Assembly: GCF_026342835.1 (NCBI RefSeq)
Contig: NZ_JAPEMI010000001.1
Span: forward strand, 2,424,501-2,488,500
DNA: 64,000 nucleotides
Direction of reading: 5' to 3'
From: Streptomyces sp. NBC_00154
Lineage (GTDB): Bacteria > Actinomycetota > Actinomycetes > Streptomycetales > Streptomycetaceae
Under the pieces are notes generated by a model. The model did not search any database. It was not told the origin of the DNA and saw only the letters and a list, made by a program, of their open reading frames with translations. The position numbers and the translations under genes are program-made. Below are positions 38,192-48,067 of this stretch, in pieces (within the stretch, counting starts at the first letter, position 1; each line of letters begins with the position of its first letter).

Positions 38192-39608
38192 CGTCGGCCT
38201 CCTTTCCGTCACTCGGACTTGCGCCCACCTGACTGCCGTCGCTCTGAGTATCCGACCCGCCACTGACAACGAGCTCCCGCTCATGCCGTGACCTGCGGCG
38301 CGGTACCGGCGGCAGGGTCTGTCCGGGCAGCGGTGGCACCGGGAATCCGCCCGCCATCGGGTCGAACGCGGGTCCTGGTTCCGGTGCCGGTTCCGCCCCG
38401 GTCCCCTTGGCCGAGCGGTCCCGGAAGATGTCGGCGACGAAGGAGACCAGCAGGATCGCGATCACGGCGCCTGCCACGGACAGCAACAGCGTGTTGAAGT
38501 CGTAGCCGTCGTTGCGCAGAGCCCGCACGGTCGCGACCAGCATCAGCCAGACCACGGAGACCGGGATCAGGATCTTCCAGCCGAGCTTCATCAGCTGGTC
38601 GTAGCGGACGCGGGGCAGGGTGCCGCGCAGCCAGATGAAGAAGAACAGCAGCAGCTGGACCTTGATGACGAACCAGAGCATCGGCCACCAGCCGTGGTTC
38701 GCCCCCTCCCAGAAGGTGCTGATCGGCCACGGGGCCCGCCAGCCGCCCAGGAACAGGGTCGTGGAGACCGCGGAGACGGTGACCATGTTGACGTACTCGG
38801 CGAGCATGAACATCGCGAACTTGATCGACGAGTACTCGGTGTTGAAGCCGCCGACCAGGTCGCCCTCGGACTCCGGCATGTCGAACGGGGCACGGTTGGT
38901 CTCGCCGACCATCGTGACGATGTAGATGATGAACGAGACCGGCAGCAGGATGATGAACCAGCGGTCGTGCTGCGCCTCCACGATCTTCGAGGTCGACATC
39001 GACCCGGAGTAGAGGAAGACGGAGGCGAACGCCGCGCCCATCGCGATCTCGTACGAGATCATCTGCGCGCAGGAGCGCAGGCCGCCGAGGAGCGGGTACG
39101 TCGATCCGGAGGACCAGCCGGCCAGCACGATGCCGTAGATCCCGACCGAGGCGACCGCGAGGATGTAGAGCATCGCGATCGGCAGGTCGGTGAGCTGCAT
39201 CGCCGTACGGTGGCCGAAGATCGAGACCTCGTTGCCGGACGGGCCGAACGGGATCACCGCGATCGCCATGAACGCCGGTACGGCGGCGACGATCGGCGCG
39301 AGGACATAGACGACCTTGTCCGCCCGCTTGACGATGACGTCTTCCTTCAGCATCAGCTTGATGCCGTCGGCGAGTGACTGGAGCATGCCCCAGGGGCCGT
39401 GCCGGTTGGGGCCGATGCGCAGCTGCATCCAGGCGACGACCTTGCGCTCCCACACGATGGAGAAGAGCACGGTCACCATCAGGAACGCGAAGCAGAACAC
39501 CGCCTTGATGACGACGAGCCACCAGGGATCGGTGCCGAACATCGACAGATCCTCGGCGGCGAGTACGGCACGGTCGGGTGCCGCGGCCAGTTGAGCGAGG
39601 GCAGTCAC
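38184..39608 (-). CDS. nuoH: NADH-quinone oxidoreductase subunit H with C-terminal extension
   Basis: Membrane subunit at the quinone site, 474 residues, of which ~370 are the NuoH fold. Signatures are [37 protein letters not shown] and [16 protein letters not shown]. The last ~85 residues form a Pro/Gly/Ser-rich tail ([19 protein letters not shown] and beyond) absent from the second NuoH and from E. coli NuoH. ATG 39608 overlaps nuoG as ATGA. Confidence 0.95.
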   Translation of the reverse strand: MTALAQLAAAPDRAVLAAEDLSMFGTDPWWLVVIKAVFCFAFLMVTVLFSIVWERKVVAWMQLRIGPNRHGPWGMLQSLADGIKLMLKEDVIVKRADKVVYVLAPIVAAVPAFMAIAVIPFGPSGNEVSIFGHRTAMQLTDLPIAMLYILAVASVGIYGIVLAGWSSGSTYPLLGGLRSCAQMISYEIAMGAAFASVFLYSGSMSTSKIVEAQHDRWFIILLPVSFIIYIVTMVGETNRAPFDMPESEGDLVGGFNTEYSSIKFAMFMLAEYVNMVTVSAVSTTLFLGGWRAPWPISTFWEGANHGWWPMLWFVIKVQLLLFFFIWLRGTLPRVRYDQLMKLGWKILIPVSVVWLMLVATVRALRNDGYDFNTLLLSVAGAVIAILLVSFVADIFRDRSAKGTGAEPAPEPGPAFDPMAGGFPVPPLPGQTLPPVPRRRSRHERELVVSGGSDTQSDGSQVGASPSDGKEADGA

Positions 39609-42112
39609 GCTCGCACCTCCGGTGTGACGTCGGGAGTACCCGGTGCGGCGGGGCCGATCCGGACCAGGCCGCCGGGGTGGGCGCCGGTGTCGGCCGGGAC
39701 ACCCCGCCCGACGGAGTTCAGCGGCACCCAGACCACCCGGTCCGGCATGTCGGTGACCTGCAGCGGGAGTTCGACGCTGCCGGACGGTCCGGTGACGGCC
39801 AGCAGATCGCCGTCCTTCACCCCCGTCTCGGCGGCGGTGACGGCGGAGAGCCGGGCGACCGCGGCGTGCCGGGTGCCGGCCAGCGCGGCGTCGCCCTCCT
39901 GGAGCCTGCCCTGGTCGAGCAGGAGCCGGTGGCCCGCGAGGACCGCCTCGCCGTCGCCTGCCCGGGGCAGCGGCTGCGCCGACTCGTGCGGGTCGGAGGC
40001 GTGCGTGCCGGTCCAGCCGCCGAGCCGGTCCAGCTCACGGCGTACGGACTTCACATCCGGCAGCGCGAAGTGGACGTCCAGCGCGTCGGCCAGCATGTGC
40101 AGGACCCGGGCGTCCGTCGGCGCGGGCGCCCGCGTCAGCTGGTCGGGCTTGAGCGCGGCCTCGAACATCCGTGCACGGCCCTCCCAGTTGAGGAAGGTGC
40201 CGGCCTTCTCGGCGACCGCGGCGACCGGGAACACCACGTCGGCCCGCTCGGTGACCTCGCTGGGCCTCAGCTCCAGCGAGACGAGGAAGCCGACCTGGTC
40301 CAGTGCCTCCAGGGCGCGCGCCGGGTCCGGCAGGTCGACGGCCTCGACGCCGGCGACGAGCAGCGCGCCCAGTTCGCCGGTGGCCGCGGCCTCGACGATC
40401 TGGCCGGTGTCGCGGCCGAACCGGGCGGGGAGTTCGGCGACGCCCCAGACGGCCGCCACCTCATCCCTGGCCCGCGGGTCGGTGGCCGGGCGGCCGCCGG
40501 GCAGCAGCGACGGGATCGCGCCCGCCTCCACCGCACCGCGCTCGCCGGCCCGGCGCGGGATCCAGACCAGCCGGGCCCCGGTCGCGGTCGCGGCCCGTAC
40601 CGCGGCGGTCAGCCCGCCCGGCACCGCGGCCAGTCGCTCGCCGACCACGATCACGGCGCCCTCGCCACGCAGCGCCTCGGCGGCCGCGGCCCCGTCGCCG
40701 TCAAGTCCGACGCTGCCCGCGATCGCGTCCAGCCACTCGGTCTCGGTGCCGGGTGCGGCGGGAAGCAGCGTGCCGCCCGCCTTCGTCAGTCCGCGGGTGG
40801 CGTGCGAGGCGACGGCGAAGGTGCGCTGGCCGTGCTTGCGGTTGGCCTTGCGCAGCCGCAGGAAGACGCCGGGGGCCTCCTCCTCCGACTCGAAGCCGAC
40901 CAGCAGCACGGTCGACGCCTTCTCCAGCGTGGTGTACGTGAGGCCGCTGCCGTCCAGGTCACGTCCGCGCCCGGCGACGCGGGCGGCCAGGAAGTCGGCC
41001 TCCTCGCCGCTGTGTACCCGGGCCCTGAAGTCGATGTCGTTCGTATCGAGGGCGATCCGGGCGAACTTGCTGTACGCGTACGCGTCCTCGACGGTGAGCC
41101 GGCCGCCCGTGAGGACACCGGTCCTGCCGCGTGCGGCGGCGAGCCCGGCGGCCGCGGCCTCCAGCGCCTCGGGCCAGCTCGCCGGTGCGAGGACGCCGTC
41201 CTCGTTGCGTACCAGCGGAGTGGTGAGCCGGTCCCGCTGCTGCGCGTAACGGAACCCGAAGCGGCCCTTGTCGCAGACCCACTCCTCGTTGACCTCGGGG
41301 TCGTTGGCGGCGAGCCGCCGCATGACCTTGCCGCGCCGGTGGTCGGTGCGGGTCGCGCAGCCGCCCGCACAGTGCTCGCAGACCGACGGCGACGACACCA
41401 GGTCGAAGGGCCGCGAGCGGAATCGGTAGGCCGCCGAGGTCAGCGCGCCGACCGGGCAGATCTGGATGGTGTTGCCGGAGAAGTACGACTCGAACGGGTC
41501 GCCCTCGCCCGTACCGACCTGCTGGAGCGCGCCGCGCTCGATCAGCTCGATCATCGGGTCGCCCGCCACCTGGTTGGAGAACCGGGTGCAGCGCGCGCAG
41601 AGCACACACCGCTCACGGTCCAGCAGCACCTGGGTGGAGATCGGGACGGGCTTCTCGTACGTCCGCTTCTTCCCGTCGAACCGGGAGTCCGGGTCGCCGT
41701 GCGACATCGCCTGGTTCTGCAGCGGGCACTCGCCGCCCTTGTCGCAGACCGGGCAGTCCAGCGGGTGGTTGATCAGCAGCAGTTCCATCACCCCGCGCTG
41801 CGCCTTGTCGGCGACCGGTGAGGTGAGCTGCGACTTGACGACCATGCCGTCGGTGCAGGTGATGGTGCAGGACGCCATCGGCTTGCGCTGGCCCTCGACC
41901 TCGACGATGCACTGCCGGCAGGCGCCGGCCGGGTCGAGGAGCGGGTGGTCGCAGAAGCGCGGGATCTCGATCCCGAGGAGTTCGGCGGCCCGGATGACCA
42001 GGGTGCCCTTCGGCACGCTGATCTCGATGCCGTCGATCGTCAGCGTGACAAGGTCCTCGGGCGGGACCGCCGCCTCGCCGCCCCCGGAGGGCGCACTTGT
42101 GGTGACTGTCAT
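39605..42112 (-). CDS. nuoG: NADH-quinone oxidoreductase subunit G
   Basis: Large iron-sulfur subunit of the NADH-input module, 835 residues. N-terminal cluster ligands: [15 protein letters not shown] with PMASC ([2Fe-2S]), [17 protein letters not shown] and ERCVLCARC, followed by CEHCAGGC, which fits the extra N7-type cluster site. The remainder is the molybdopterin-oxidoreductase-like domain without obvious cofactor function. The ATG at 42112 overlaps the nuoF stop (ATGA); an extension to 42400 is nuoF in another frame. Confidence 0.95.
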   Translation of the reverse strand: MTVTTSAPSGGGEAAVPPEDLVTLTIDGIEISVPKGTLVIRAAELLGIEIPRFCDHPLLDPAGACRQCIVEVEGQRKPMASCTITCTDGMVVKSQLTSPVADKAQRGVMELLLINHPLDCPVCDKGGECPLQNQAMSHGDPDSRFDGKKRTYEKPVPISTQVLLDRERCVLCARCTRFSNQVAGDPMIELIERGALQQVGTGEGDPFESYFSGNTIQICPVGALTSAAYRFRSRPFDLVSSPSVCEHCAGGCATRTDHRRGKVMRRLAANDPEVNEEWVCDKGRFGFRYAQQRDRLTTPLVRNEDGVLAPASWPEALEAAAAGLAAARGRTGVLTGGRLTVEDAYAYSKFARIALDTNDIDFRARVHSGEEADFLAARVAGRGRDLDGSGLTYTTLEKASTVLLVGFESEEEAPGVFLRLRKANRKHGQRTFAVASHATRGLTKAGGTLLPAAPGTETEWLDAIAGSVGLDGDGAAAAEALRGEGAVIVVGERLAAVPGGLTAAVRAATATGARLVWIPRRAGERGAVEAGAIPSLLPGGRPATDPRARDEVAAVWGVAELPARFGRDTGQIVEAAATGELGALLVAGVEAVDLPDPARALEALDQVGFLVSLELRPSEVTERADVVFPVAAVAEKAGTFLNWEGRARMFEAALKPDQLTRAPAPTDARVLHMLADALDVHFALPDVKSVRRELDRLGGWTGTHASDPHESAQPLPRAGDGEAVLAGHRLLLDQGRLQEGDAALAGTRHAAVARLSAVTAAETGVKDGDLLAVTGPSGSVELPLQVTDMPDRVVWVPLNSVGRGVPADTGAHPGGLVRIGPAAPGTPDVTPEVRA

Positions 42113-43491
42113 GCGTTCACCCCCTGGTGAGAGTTCTTGTCGTCGGCCCAGGCGGTCGACTTGGCGGGATCGAAGGGGCAGCCCTTGCCGGTGATGTGCC
42201 GCTCGTACTCCTCGCGGAAGTACTTCAACGAGGAGAAGATCGGCGAGGCGGCGCCGTCGCCGAGGGCGCAGAAGGACTTGCCGTTGATGTTGTCGGCGAT
42301 GTCGTTCAGCTTGTCGAGGTCGGCCATCTGTCCCTTGCCGGCCTCGATGTCGCGGAGCAGCTGGACGAGCCAGTAGGTGCCCTCGCGGCACGGCGTGCAC
42401 TTGCCGCAGGACTCATGGGCGTAGAACTCGGTCCAGCGGGTGACGGCACGCACCACGCATGTCGTCTCGTCGAAGCACTGGAGCGCCTTGGTGCCGAGCA
42501 TGGAGCCTGCGGCGCCGACGCCCTCGTAGTCGAGGGGCACATCGAGGTGCTCGTCGGTGAACATCGGGGTGGAGGAGCCGCCCGGGGTCCAGAACTTCAG
42601 CCGGTGGCCGGGGCGCATGCCGCCGCTCATGTCGAGCAGCTGGCGCAGCGTGATGCCGAGCGGCGCCTCGTACTGGCCGGGGCTGGCGACATGCCCGCTG
42701 AGCGAGTACAGCGTGAAGCCCGGGGACTTCTCGCTGCCCATCGACTTGAACCAGTCCTTGCCCTTGCTCAGGATCGCGGGAACCGACGCGATGGACTCGA
42801 CGTTGTTCACCACAGTGGGGCAGGCGTACAGACCGGCGACCGCGGGGAAGGGGGGCCGCAGCCGGGGCTGGCCGCGTCGCCCTTCGAGCGAGTCGAGCAG
42901 CGCGGTCTCCTCACCACAGATGTACGCGCCCGCGCCCGCGTGCACGGTGAGTTCCAGGTCGAGTCCCGAGCCCAGGACGCTCGTCCCGAGGTAACCCGCC
43001 TCGTAGGCCTCGCGCACGGCCTCGTGCAACCGCCGCAGTACCGGGACGACTTCACCGCGCAGATAGATGAAGGCGTGCGAGGAACGGATCGCGTAGCAGG
43101 CGATCACGATGCCCTCGATGAGGCTGTGCGGGTTGGCGAAGAGGAGCGGGATGTCCTTGCAGGTCCCGGGTTCCGACTCGTCGGCGTTGACCACCAGGTA
43201 GTGCGGCTTGCCGTCGCCCTGCGGGATGAACTGCCACTTCATGCCGGTGGGGAAGCCGGCGCCGCCGCGGCCGCGCAGTCCGGAGTCCTTGACGTACGCG
43301 ATGAGGTCGTCCGGCGACATGGCGAGGGCCTTGCGCAGACCCTCGTAGCCGCCGTGGCGCCGGTAGGTGTCCAGGGTCCAGGACTCGGGCTCGTCCCAGA
43401 AGGCGGAGAGCACGGGCGAGAGCAGCTTCTCGGGGCTGGCCCCGCTGCCGTTACCGCCCCCGTCGTTGATTTCGGCTGCCAATGTCATCAC
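42109..43491 (-). CDS. nuoF: NADH-quinone oxidoreductase subunit F
   Basis: NADH-binding flavoprotein of the complex I input module, 460 residues. FMN/NADH loop [16 protein letters not shown] (residues ~75-90), FMN segment [35 protein letters not shown], and the [4Fe-4S] ligands in [13 protein letters not shown] plus [10 protein letters not shown]. The start is ATG at 43491 or 43488, both adjacent. The nuoE stop overlaps here. Confidence 0.96.
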   Translation of the reverse strand: MMTLAAEINDGGGNGSGASPEKLLSPVLSAFWDEPESWTLDTYRRHGGYEGLRKALAMSPDDLIAYVKDSGLRGRGGAGFPTGMKWQFIPQGDGKPHYLVVNADESEPGTCKDIPLLFANPHSLIEGIVIACYAIRSSHAFIYLRGEVVPVLRRLHEAVREAYEAGYLGTSVLGSGLDLELTVHAGAGAYICGEETALLDSLEGRRGQPRLRPPFPAVAGLYACPTVVNNVESIASVPAILSKGKDWFKSMGSEKSPGFTLYSLSGHVASPGQYEAPLGITLRQLLDMSGGMRPGHRLKFWTPGGSSTPMFTDEHLDVPLDYEGVGAAGSMLGTKALQCFDETTCVVRAVTRWTEFYAHESCGKCTPCREGTYWLVQLLRDIEAGKGQMADLDKLNDIADNINGKSFCALGDGAASPIFSSLKYFREEYERHITGKGCPFDPAKSTAWADDKNSHQGVNA

Positions 43492-44348
43492 TCCCCCTCC
43501 TCAGCTGCGGGACCGGCCGGGTGGTCCGGGTCGGATGCCGAGGTCTGCTGCGGCGCGTCGTGGGAGCTGAGGTGCTCGGCGCCCGGCTGCGGACGGTCCT
43601 GCGGAGCTTCCGCGCGGGCTGCCTCGCCGCGCGGGGCGACGACCTTCGGGTGCGGCTCCTCGCCCCTCGCCAGCCGGAGGCCGACGAGCGAGGCTGGGCC
43701 GGCGCCGCCGGTCGCCTCGACGGCGCCGGGGCGCTGGTCGGGGAAGCCGGCCAGGATCCGGGCGGTCTCCTTGTACGAGCAGAGCGGGGCGCCCCGGGTG
43801 GGTTCGACGGTGCGCCCGGCGATCAGGTCGTCGACGAGCTGTGTCGCGCTCTCGGGCGTCTGGTTGTCGAAGAACTCCCAGTTGACCATCACGACGGGTG
43901 CGAAGTCGCAGGCCGCGTTGCACTCGATGTGTTCGAGGGTGACCTTGCCGTCCTCGGTCGTCTCGTTGTTGCCGACGCCGAGGTGCTGCTTGAGCCGGTC
44001 GAAGATGGCGTCGCCGCCCATCACCGCGCACAGCGTGTTGGTGCAGACGCCGACCTGGTAGTCGCCGCTCGGCCTGCGCCGGTACATCGAGTAGAAGGTG
44101 GCGACCGCGGTGACCTCGGCGGTGGTGAGGCCGAGCAGCTCGGCGCAGAGCGCCATGCCCGTACGGGAGACGTACCCCTCCTCGGACTGCACCAGGTGCA
44201 GCAGCGGCAGCAGCGCGGAGCGGCTGTCGGGGTAGCGGGCGATCACCTCCTTCGCGTCCGCTTCGAGCCTGGCGCGCACCTCGGCCGGGTAGGCGGGGGC
44301 GGGGAGCTGCGGCATCCCCAGACTGACTTCCTGACGTGCTTCGGTCAC
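43488..44348 (-). CDS. nuoE: NADH-quinone oxidoreductase subunit E with C-terminal extension
   Basis: Thioredoxin-like [2Fe-2S] subunit of the NADH-input module, 286 residues. The ligands are in [12 protein letters not shown] and [15 protein letters not shown]. NuoE usually has about 160-240 residues; here the final ~70 residues are a Pro/Ala/Glu-rich tail ([19 protein letters not shown]). The GTG at 44348 overlaps the nuoD stop as GTGA; an extension to 44816 is nuoD sequence. Confidence 0.94.
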   Translation of the reverse strand: MTEARQEVSLGMPQLPAPAYPAEVRARLEADAKEVIARYPDSRSALLPLLHLVQSEEGYVSRTGMALCAELLGLTTAEVTAVATFYSMYRRRPSGDYQVGVCTNTLCAVMGGDAIFDRLKQHLGVGNNETTEDGKVTLEHIECNAACDFAPVVMVNWEFFDNQTPESATQLVDDLIAGRTVEPTRGAPLCSYKETARILAGFPDQRPGAVEATGGAGPASLVGLRLARGEEPHPKVVAPRGEAARAEAPQDRPQPGAEHLSSHDAPQQTSASDPDHPAGPAAEEGE

Positions 44349-45667
44349 CGGTCGACGCCTCCCATCACGGGGTCGATGGACGCGACGGCGACGATGACAT
44401 CGGCGACCTGGCCGCCCTCGCACATCGCCGCCATGGCCTGAAGATTGGTGAAGGACGGGTCGCGGAAGTGGACCCGGTAGGGGCGGGTTCCGCCGTCCGA
44501 GACGACATGCACACCGAGCTCGCCCTTGGGCGACTCGACGGCGGTGTACGTCTGGCCGGCCGGGACCCGGAAGCCCTCGGTCACCAGCTTGAAGTGGTGG
44601 ATCAGGGCCTCCATGGAGGTGCCCATGATCTTCTTGATGTGGTCGAGCGAGTTGCCGAGCCCGTCGGGTCCGAGCGCGAGCTGCGCGGGCCAGGCGATCT
44701 TCTTGTCGGCGACCATCACCGGTCCCGGGGCGAGCCGGTCGATGCACTGCTCGATGATCCGCAGCGACTGGCGCATCTCCTCGAGACGGACGAGGAAGCG
44801 GCCGTAGGCGTCGCAACTGTCGGCGGTGGGGACGTCGAACTCGTAGTTCTCGTACCCGCAGTAGGGGTCCGTCTTGCGCAGGTCGTGCGGCAGCCCGGCG
44901 GAGCGCAGGATCGGACCGGTGGCGCCCAGCGCCATGCAGCCGGTCAGGTCGAGGTAGCCGACGTCCTGCATGCGAGCCTTGAAGATGGGGTTGCCGGTGG
45001 CGAGCTTGTCGTACTCCGGCAGGTTGTTCTTCATGGTCTTCACGAACTCGCGCAGCTGGTCGACCGCGCCCGGCGGCAGGTCCTGGGCGAGTCCGCCGGG
45101 CCGGACGAACGCGTGGTTCATCCGGAGCCCGGTGATCAGCTCGAAGAGATCGAGAACCAGTTCACGATCGCGGAACCCGTAGATCATGATCGTGGTGGCG
45201 CCGAGCTCCATGCCGCCGGTGGCGATGCACACCAGGTGCGAGGAGATCCGGTTGAGCTCCATCAGCAGGACGCGCAGGACGCTCGCCCGGTCGGGGATCT
45301 GGTCCTCGATGCCGAGCAGCTTCTCGACGCCCAGGCAGTACGCCGTCTCGTTGAAGAACGGCGTCAGGTAATCCATGCGCGTGACGAACGTGGTGCCCTG
45401 GGTCCAGTTCCGGAATTCGAGGTTCTTCTCGATGCCGGTGTGGAGGTAGCCGATGCCGCAGCGGGCCTCGGTGACGGTCTCGCCGTCGATCTCCAGGATC
45501 AGCCGCAGCACGCCGTGCGTGGACGGGTGCTGGGGACCCATGTTGACGATGATGCGCTCGTCGTCGGACTTGACCGCCGACTCGACGACCTCGTCCCAGT
45601 CGCCGCCGGTGACTGTATATACAGTCCCCTCGGTCGTGGCCCGGGGCGTTGCATGTGGAGTAGACAT
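44345..45667 (-). CDS. nuoD: NADH-quinone oxidoreductase subunit D
   Basis: 49-kDa subunit that forms the quinone-binding pocket with NuoB, 440 residues. Landmarks are [20 protein letters not shown], the [12 protein letters not shown] loop, the hydrogenase-like [18 protein letters not shown], and a final GGVDR end. ATG 45667 overlaps the nuoC stop as TGATG. It is the only nuoD seen in the window. A 16-bp perfect palindrome lies in codons 14-19. Confidence 0.96.
   Translation of the reverse strand: MSTPHATPRATTEGTVYTVTGGDWDEVVESAVKSDDERIIVNMGPQHPSTHGVLRLILEIDGETVTEARCGIGYLHTGIEKNLEFRNWTQGTTFVTRMDYLTPFFNETAYCLGVEKLLGIEDQIPDRASVLRVLLMELNRISSHLVCIATGGMELGATTIMIYGFRDRELVLDLFELITGLRMNHAFVRPGGLAQDLPPGAVDQLREFVKTMKNNLPEYDKLATGNPIFKARMQDVGYLDLTGCMALGATGPILRSAGLPHDLRKTDPYCGYENYEFDVPTADSCDAYGRFLVRLEEMRQSLRIIEQCIDRLAPGPVMVADKKIAWPAQLALGPDGLGNSLDHIKKIMGTSMEALIHHFKLVTEGFRVPAGQTYTAVESPKGELGVHVVSDGGTRPYRVHFRDPSFTNLQAMAAMCEGGQVADVIVAVASIDPVMGGVDR
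45611..45626. other. 16-bp perfect palindrome inside nuoD
   Basis: GACTGTATATACAGTC in a coding region of otherwise very high GC. It encodes part of GTVYTVTGG, ~41-56 bp downstream of the nuoD start. It could be a protein-binding dyad; the spacing does not match the actinobacterial LexA box. Confidence 0.35.
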
Positions 45668-46377
45668 CAGGAGTACGACCTCCGCTGGTCCGGAGCCGGG
45701 ATCTGGGCGCCCTTGTACTCGACGGCGATGCCACCGAGCGGGTAGTCCTTGCGCTGCGGGAAGCCCTGCCAGTCGTCCGGCATCATGATCCGGGTGAGAG
45801 CCGGGTGCCCGTCGAAGATGAGCCCGAAGAAGTCGTAGGTCTCACGCTCGTGCCAGTCGTTCGTCGGATAGACCGTGACGAGCGACGGGATGTGCGGGTC
45901 ACTGTCCGGGGCCGAGACCTCCAGCCGGATCAGCCGGCCGTGGGTGATCGACCGCAGGTGATAGACGGCGTGCAGCTCCCGGCCCTTGTCGCCGAGGAAG
46001 TGGACACCGCTCACCCCCGTACAGAGCTCGAAGCGCAGGGCCGGGTCGTCGCGCAGGGTGCGAGCCACGGTGGGCAGGTGCTCGCGAGCGATGTGGAAGG
46101 TGAGTTCGCCGCGGTCGACGACGGTCTTCTCGATGGCGTTCTCGGGAAGCAGGTCCTGTTCCTCCAGGGCCCCTTCGAGTTCGTCGGCCACCTCGTCGAA
46201 CCAGCCGCCGTACGGCCGGGGCGTGGCGCCCGGCAGCGTCACCGTGCGGACGAGGCCGCCGTAGCCGGAGGTGTCACCGCCGTTGTTGGCGCCGAACATG
46301 CCCTTCCGTACGCCGATGACCTCGCCGGTCTCGTCGCGCGGCGCGGGTACGCCGTTGCTGTTCTGCTCGTCGCTCAC
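45667..46377 (-). CDS. nuoC: NADH-quinone oxidoreductase subunit C
   Basis: 30-kDa peripheral subunit, 236 residues, with the signature [21 protein letters not shown] then [22 protein letters not shown] ~60-residue N-terminal extension ([18 protein letters not shown]) precedes the fold. GTG 46377 overlaps the nuoB stop as GTGA. It lacks the long C-terminal tail of the second NuoC. Confidence 0.95.
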   Translation of the reverse strand: MSDEQNSNGVPAPRDETGEVIGVRKGMFGANNGGDTSGYGGLVRTVTLPGATPRPYGGWFDEVADELEGALEEQDLLPENAIEKTVVDRGELTFHIAREHLPTVARTLRDDPALRFELCTGVSGVHFLGDKGRELHAVYHLRSITHGRLIRLEVSAPDSDPHIPSLVTVYPTNDWHERETYDFFGLIFDGHPALTRIMMPDDWQGFPQRKDYPLGGIAVEYKGAQIPAPDQRRSYS

Positions 46378-46928
46378 CGCAGCAGCCCCTTCATCTCGAT
46401 CAGGGGAAGCGCCTTGAGTGCCGCGTCCTCCGCCTCGCGGGCGGCCTCCTCCGCGTTGACCCCGAGCTTGGAGCTCTGGATCTTCTGGTGGAGCTTGAGA
46501 ATGGCGTCCATCAGCATCTCGGGACGCGGCGGGCAACCCGGCAAATAGATATCGACCGGGACAATGTGATCAACACCTTGCACAATGGCGTAATTGTTGA
46601 ACATCCCACCCGATGACGCACAAACCCCCATGGAGATAACCCACTTGGGATTCGGCATCTGGTCATAGACCTGCCTCAGGACGGGTGCCATCTTCTGGCT
46701 GACCCGCCCTGCCACGATCATCAGATCCGCCTGCCGCGGCGATCCGCGGAAGACCTCCATCCCGAAACGGGCCAGGTCGTAGCGCCCGGCTCCGGTCGTC
46801 ATCATCTCGATGGCGCAGCAGGCGAGGCCGAAGGTGGCAGGGAATACGGATGACTTCCGCACCCAGCCGGCGGCCTGCTCGACAGTGGTCAGCACGAAGC
46901 CGCTGGGCAGCTTCTCTTCGAGTCCCAT
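46374..46928 (-). CDS. nuoB: NADH-quinone oxidoreductase subunit B
   Basis: N2-cluster subunit of 184 residues. Cysteine ligands appear in [18 protein letters not shown] and LPGCPPRPE. The second position reads CASSGG where NuoB2 has CSNCGG. The start ATG at 46928 lies 18 bp after the nuoA stop; upstream sequence contains GAGGGGC. Confidence 0.95.
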   Translation of the reverse strand: MGLEEKLPSGFVLTTVEQAAGWVRKSSVFPATFGLACCAIEMMTTGAGRYDLARFGMEVFRGSPRQADLMIVAGRVSQKMAPVLRQVYDQMPNPKWVISMGVCASSGGMFNNYAIVQGVDHIVPVDIYLPGCPPRPEMLMDAILKLHQKIQSSKLGVNAEEAAREAEDAALKALPLIEMKGLLR

Positions 46929-46946
46929 GGTGTGCCCCTCAGCCCC

Positions 46947-47306
46947 TCAGTCCCATTCCAGGCCGCCGCGACGCCATACATACGCATAGGCGACGAAGAC
47001 GGTGAGCACGAAGAGCAGCATCTCGACGAGCCCGAAGATCCCCAGGGCGTCGAAGGTGACCGCCCAGGGATAGAGGAAGACGATCTCGATGTCGAAGACG
47101 ATGAAGAGCATCGCCGTCAGGTAGTACTTGATGGGGAAGCGGCCGCCTCCGGCTGGAGTGGGGGTGGGTTCAATACCGCACTCGTACGCTTCGAGCTTTG
47201 CTCGGTTGTATCGCTTCGGGCCGATAAGCGTGGCCATGACCACGGAGAAGATCGCAAACCCTGCCCCGAGGGCGCCGAGCACGAGGATGGGCGCGTAGGC
47301 ATTCAC
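46947..47306 (-). CDS. nuoA: NADH-quinone oxidoreductase subunit A
   Basis: First gene of the 14-gene operon: a three-helix membrane subunit of 119 residues with EAYECGIEPTPTP and LFIVFDIEIVFLYPWAV. The GTG at 47306 is preferred because AAGGAG lies six bases upstream; the longer frame to 47420 runs into the regulatory region. Expression of the whole operon probably depends on the promoter region 47310-47450, which contains a Rex-like operator. Confidence 0.93.
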   Translation of the reverse strand: MNAYAPILVLGALGAGFAIFSVVMATLIGPKRYNRAKLEAYECGIEPTPTPAGGGRFPIKYYLTAMLFIVFDIEIVFLYPWAVTFDALGIFGLVEMLLFVLTVFVAYAYVWRRGGLEWD

Positions 47307-47386
47307 GCTCCTCGCTCCTTCCAGTCGTCCTTGACCGTTGGACCGCATCGGGCGACCGGCTCGCCACCTCACCAAGATCGTGCACA

Positions 47387-47402
47387 TGTGAGGCAGTTCA
47401 CA
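47387..47402. promoter_or_regulatory. Candidate Rex operator upstream of nuoA-N
   Basis: TGTGAGGCAGTTCACA matches the Streptomyces Rex operator TGTGAACNNNTTCACA at 11 of 13 defined positions, 81 bp upstream of the nuoA start. On the minus strand a TAGGAT (47420-47425) could be the -10 box, placing the site just downstream of the transcription start, where a repressor would block it. Rex senses the NADH/NAD+ ratio, so this fits an NADH dehydrogenase operon. Confidence 0.6.
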
Positions 47403-47807
47403 AGCCCGACTGCCCCGCATCCTATGCCCGCCGTCCTGTGATCTGCGACACGGGGTACTACACGAGCTTTGTGATCTCCACCACCAGGCGAAGGATCATG
47501 AAGCCGGATGAGAGGTGATCTTCGTACGCAAAGCGGCCGGGTGATCACGAGACGTGACATCTGATGTTGTTACCGCTGGTCAAAGCGATGTTCCACTAAC
47601 AATCAGACGCCTCGAGATGCAAATTGGCAATGGACAACGGGGAGTGATAAGAGGATCCGTCCCGGTCTGAACTCACCCGCGCGAGGGGTTCACGGGGAGC
47701 GAAGTGGACGCGTGCGCACATTCGCGATCTTCCGGGTGAAAGGCCACTCGCCCGGCACCGCCGACGGCACCAGGTGCGCCGGGCGCTCTTATGCCCGCCA
47801 CGTAACA

Positions 47808-47829
47808 GTCACGCTGTGACCTGTGTCAC
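47808..47829. promoter_or_regulatory. Candidate Crp site(s) upstream of the NlpC/P60 gene
   Basis: GTCAC-GCT-GTGAC-CTGT-GTCAC: the right-hand pair GTGACCTGTGTCAC (47816-47829) fits the S. coelicolor Crp motif GTG(N6)GNCAC exactly, and the left-hand pair makes a second overlapping dyad. The site is ~240 bp upstream of the wall hydrolase gene. Crp controls germination and wall-remodelling genes in Streptomyces, which suits the target. Confidence 0.5.
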
Positions 47830-48067
47830 GCCACTCGACCTTCAACAAAAGCGGGCTTGGCCATTGGTGTGAACGGATGGTAAGTGGCGGGCAATTCGGG
47901 CGAATTCCCGAAAGACCGTGATCACGGCGGTGATCACCCCTGCCCGTTTTGCCCGTTACGGCGTCAATAAGGGTCGCCAGAAAGCGGATTCACAGATTCC
48001 GTACGTAACTGTGTCGCAACACACGTTTCTTGAAGGGACCCCTGAGGCCCTGATAGCGCTAGTACCC

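Larger units (their letters stand above)
47307..48067. other. 761-bp intergenic region between nuoA and the NlpC/P60 gene
   Basis: No protein gene. From left: the nuo promoter region with the Rex-like site; an AT-rich stretch (47540-47640) unusual for this genome; a hairpin TGAAC...GTTCA at 47668-47692; a strong hairpin at ~47748-47789 (CGCCCGG-CACC pairing GGTG...CCGGGCG); overlapping GTCAC/GTGAC palindromes at 47808-47829; and GTGATCAC-GGCG-GTGATCAC at 47920-47939. A long structured leader or a small RNA is possible. The c-di-AMP riboswitch common before such genes was not recognised. Confidence 0.5.

Noticed and set aside
39578..41821. 747-codon open frame antisense to nuoG
   Set aside because: Shadow of nuoG; no motif and biased Arg/Gly composition.
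45611..45626. LexA (SOS) box in nuoD
   Set aside because: The actinobacterial LexA site is GAAC-N4-GTTC and the E. coli site has a 10-base spacer; this dyad fits neither.
47918..48067. Upstream ATG extending the NlpC/P60 protein by 50 residues
   Set aside because: It would bury the signal peptide; ATG 48068 places a normal signal sequence at the N-terminus.
47640..48067. c-di-AMP (ydaO) riboswitch before the NlpC/P60 gene
   Set aside because: Such riboswitches often precede these genes in Streptomyces, but I could not find the conserved core sequences here; a covariance search would settle it.
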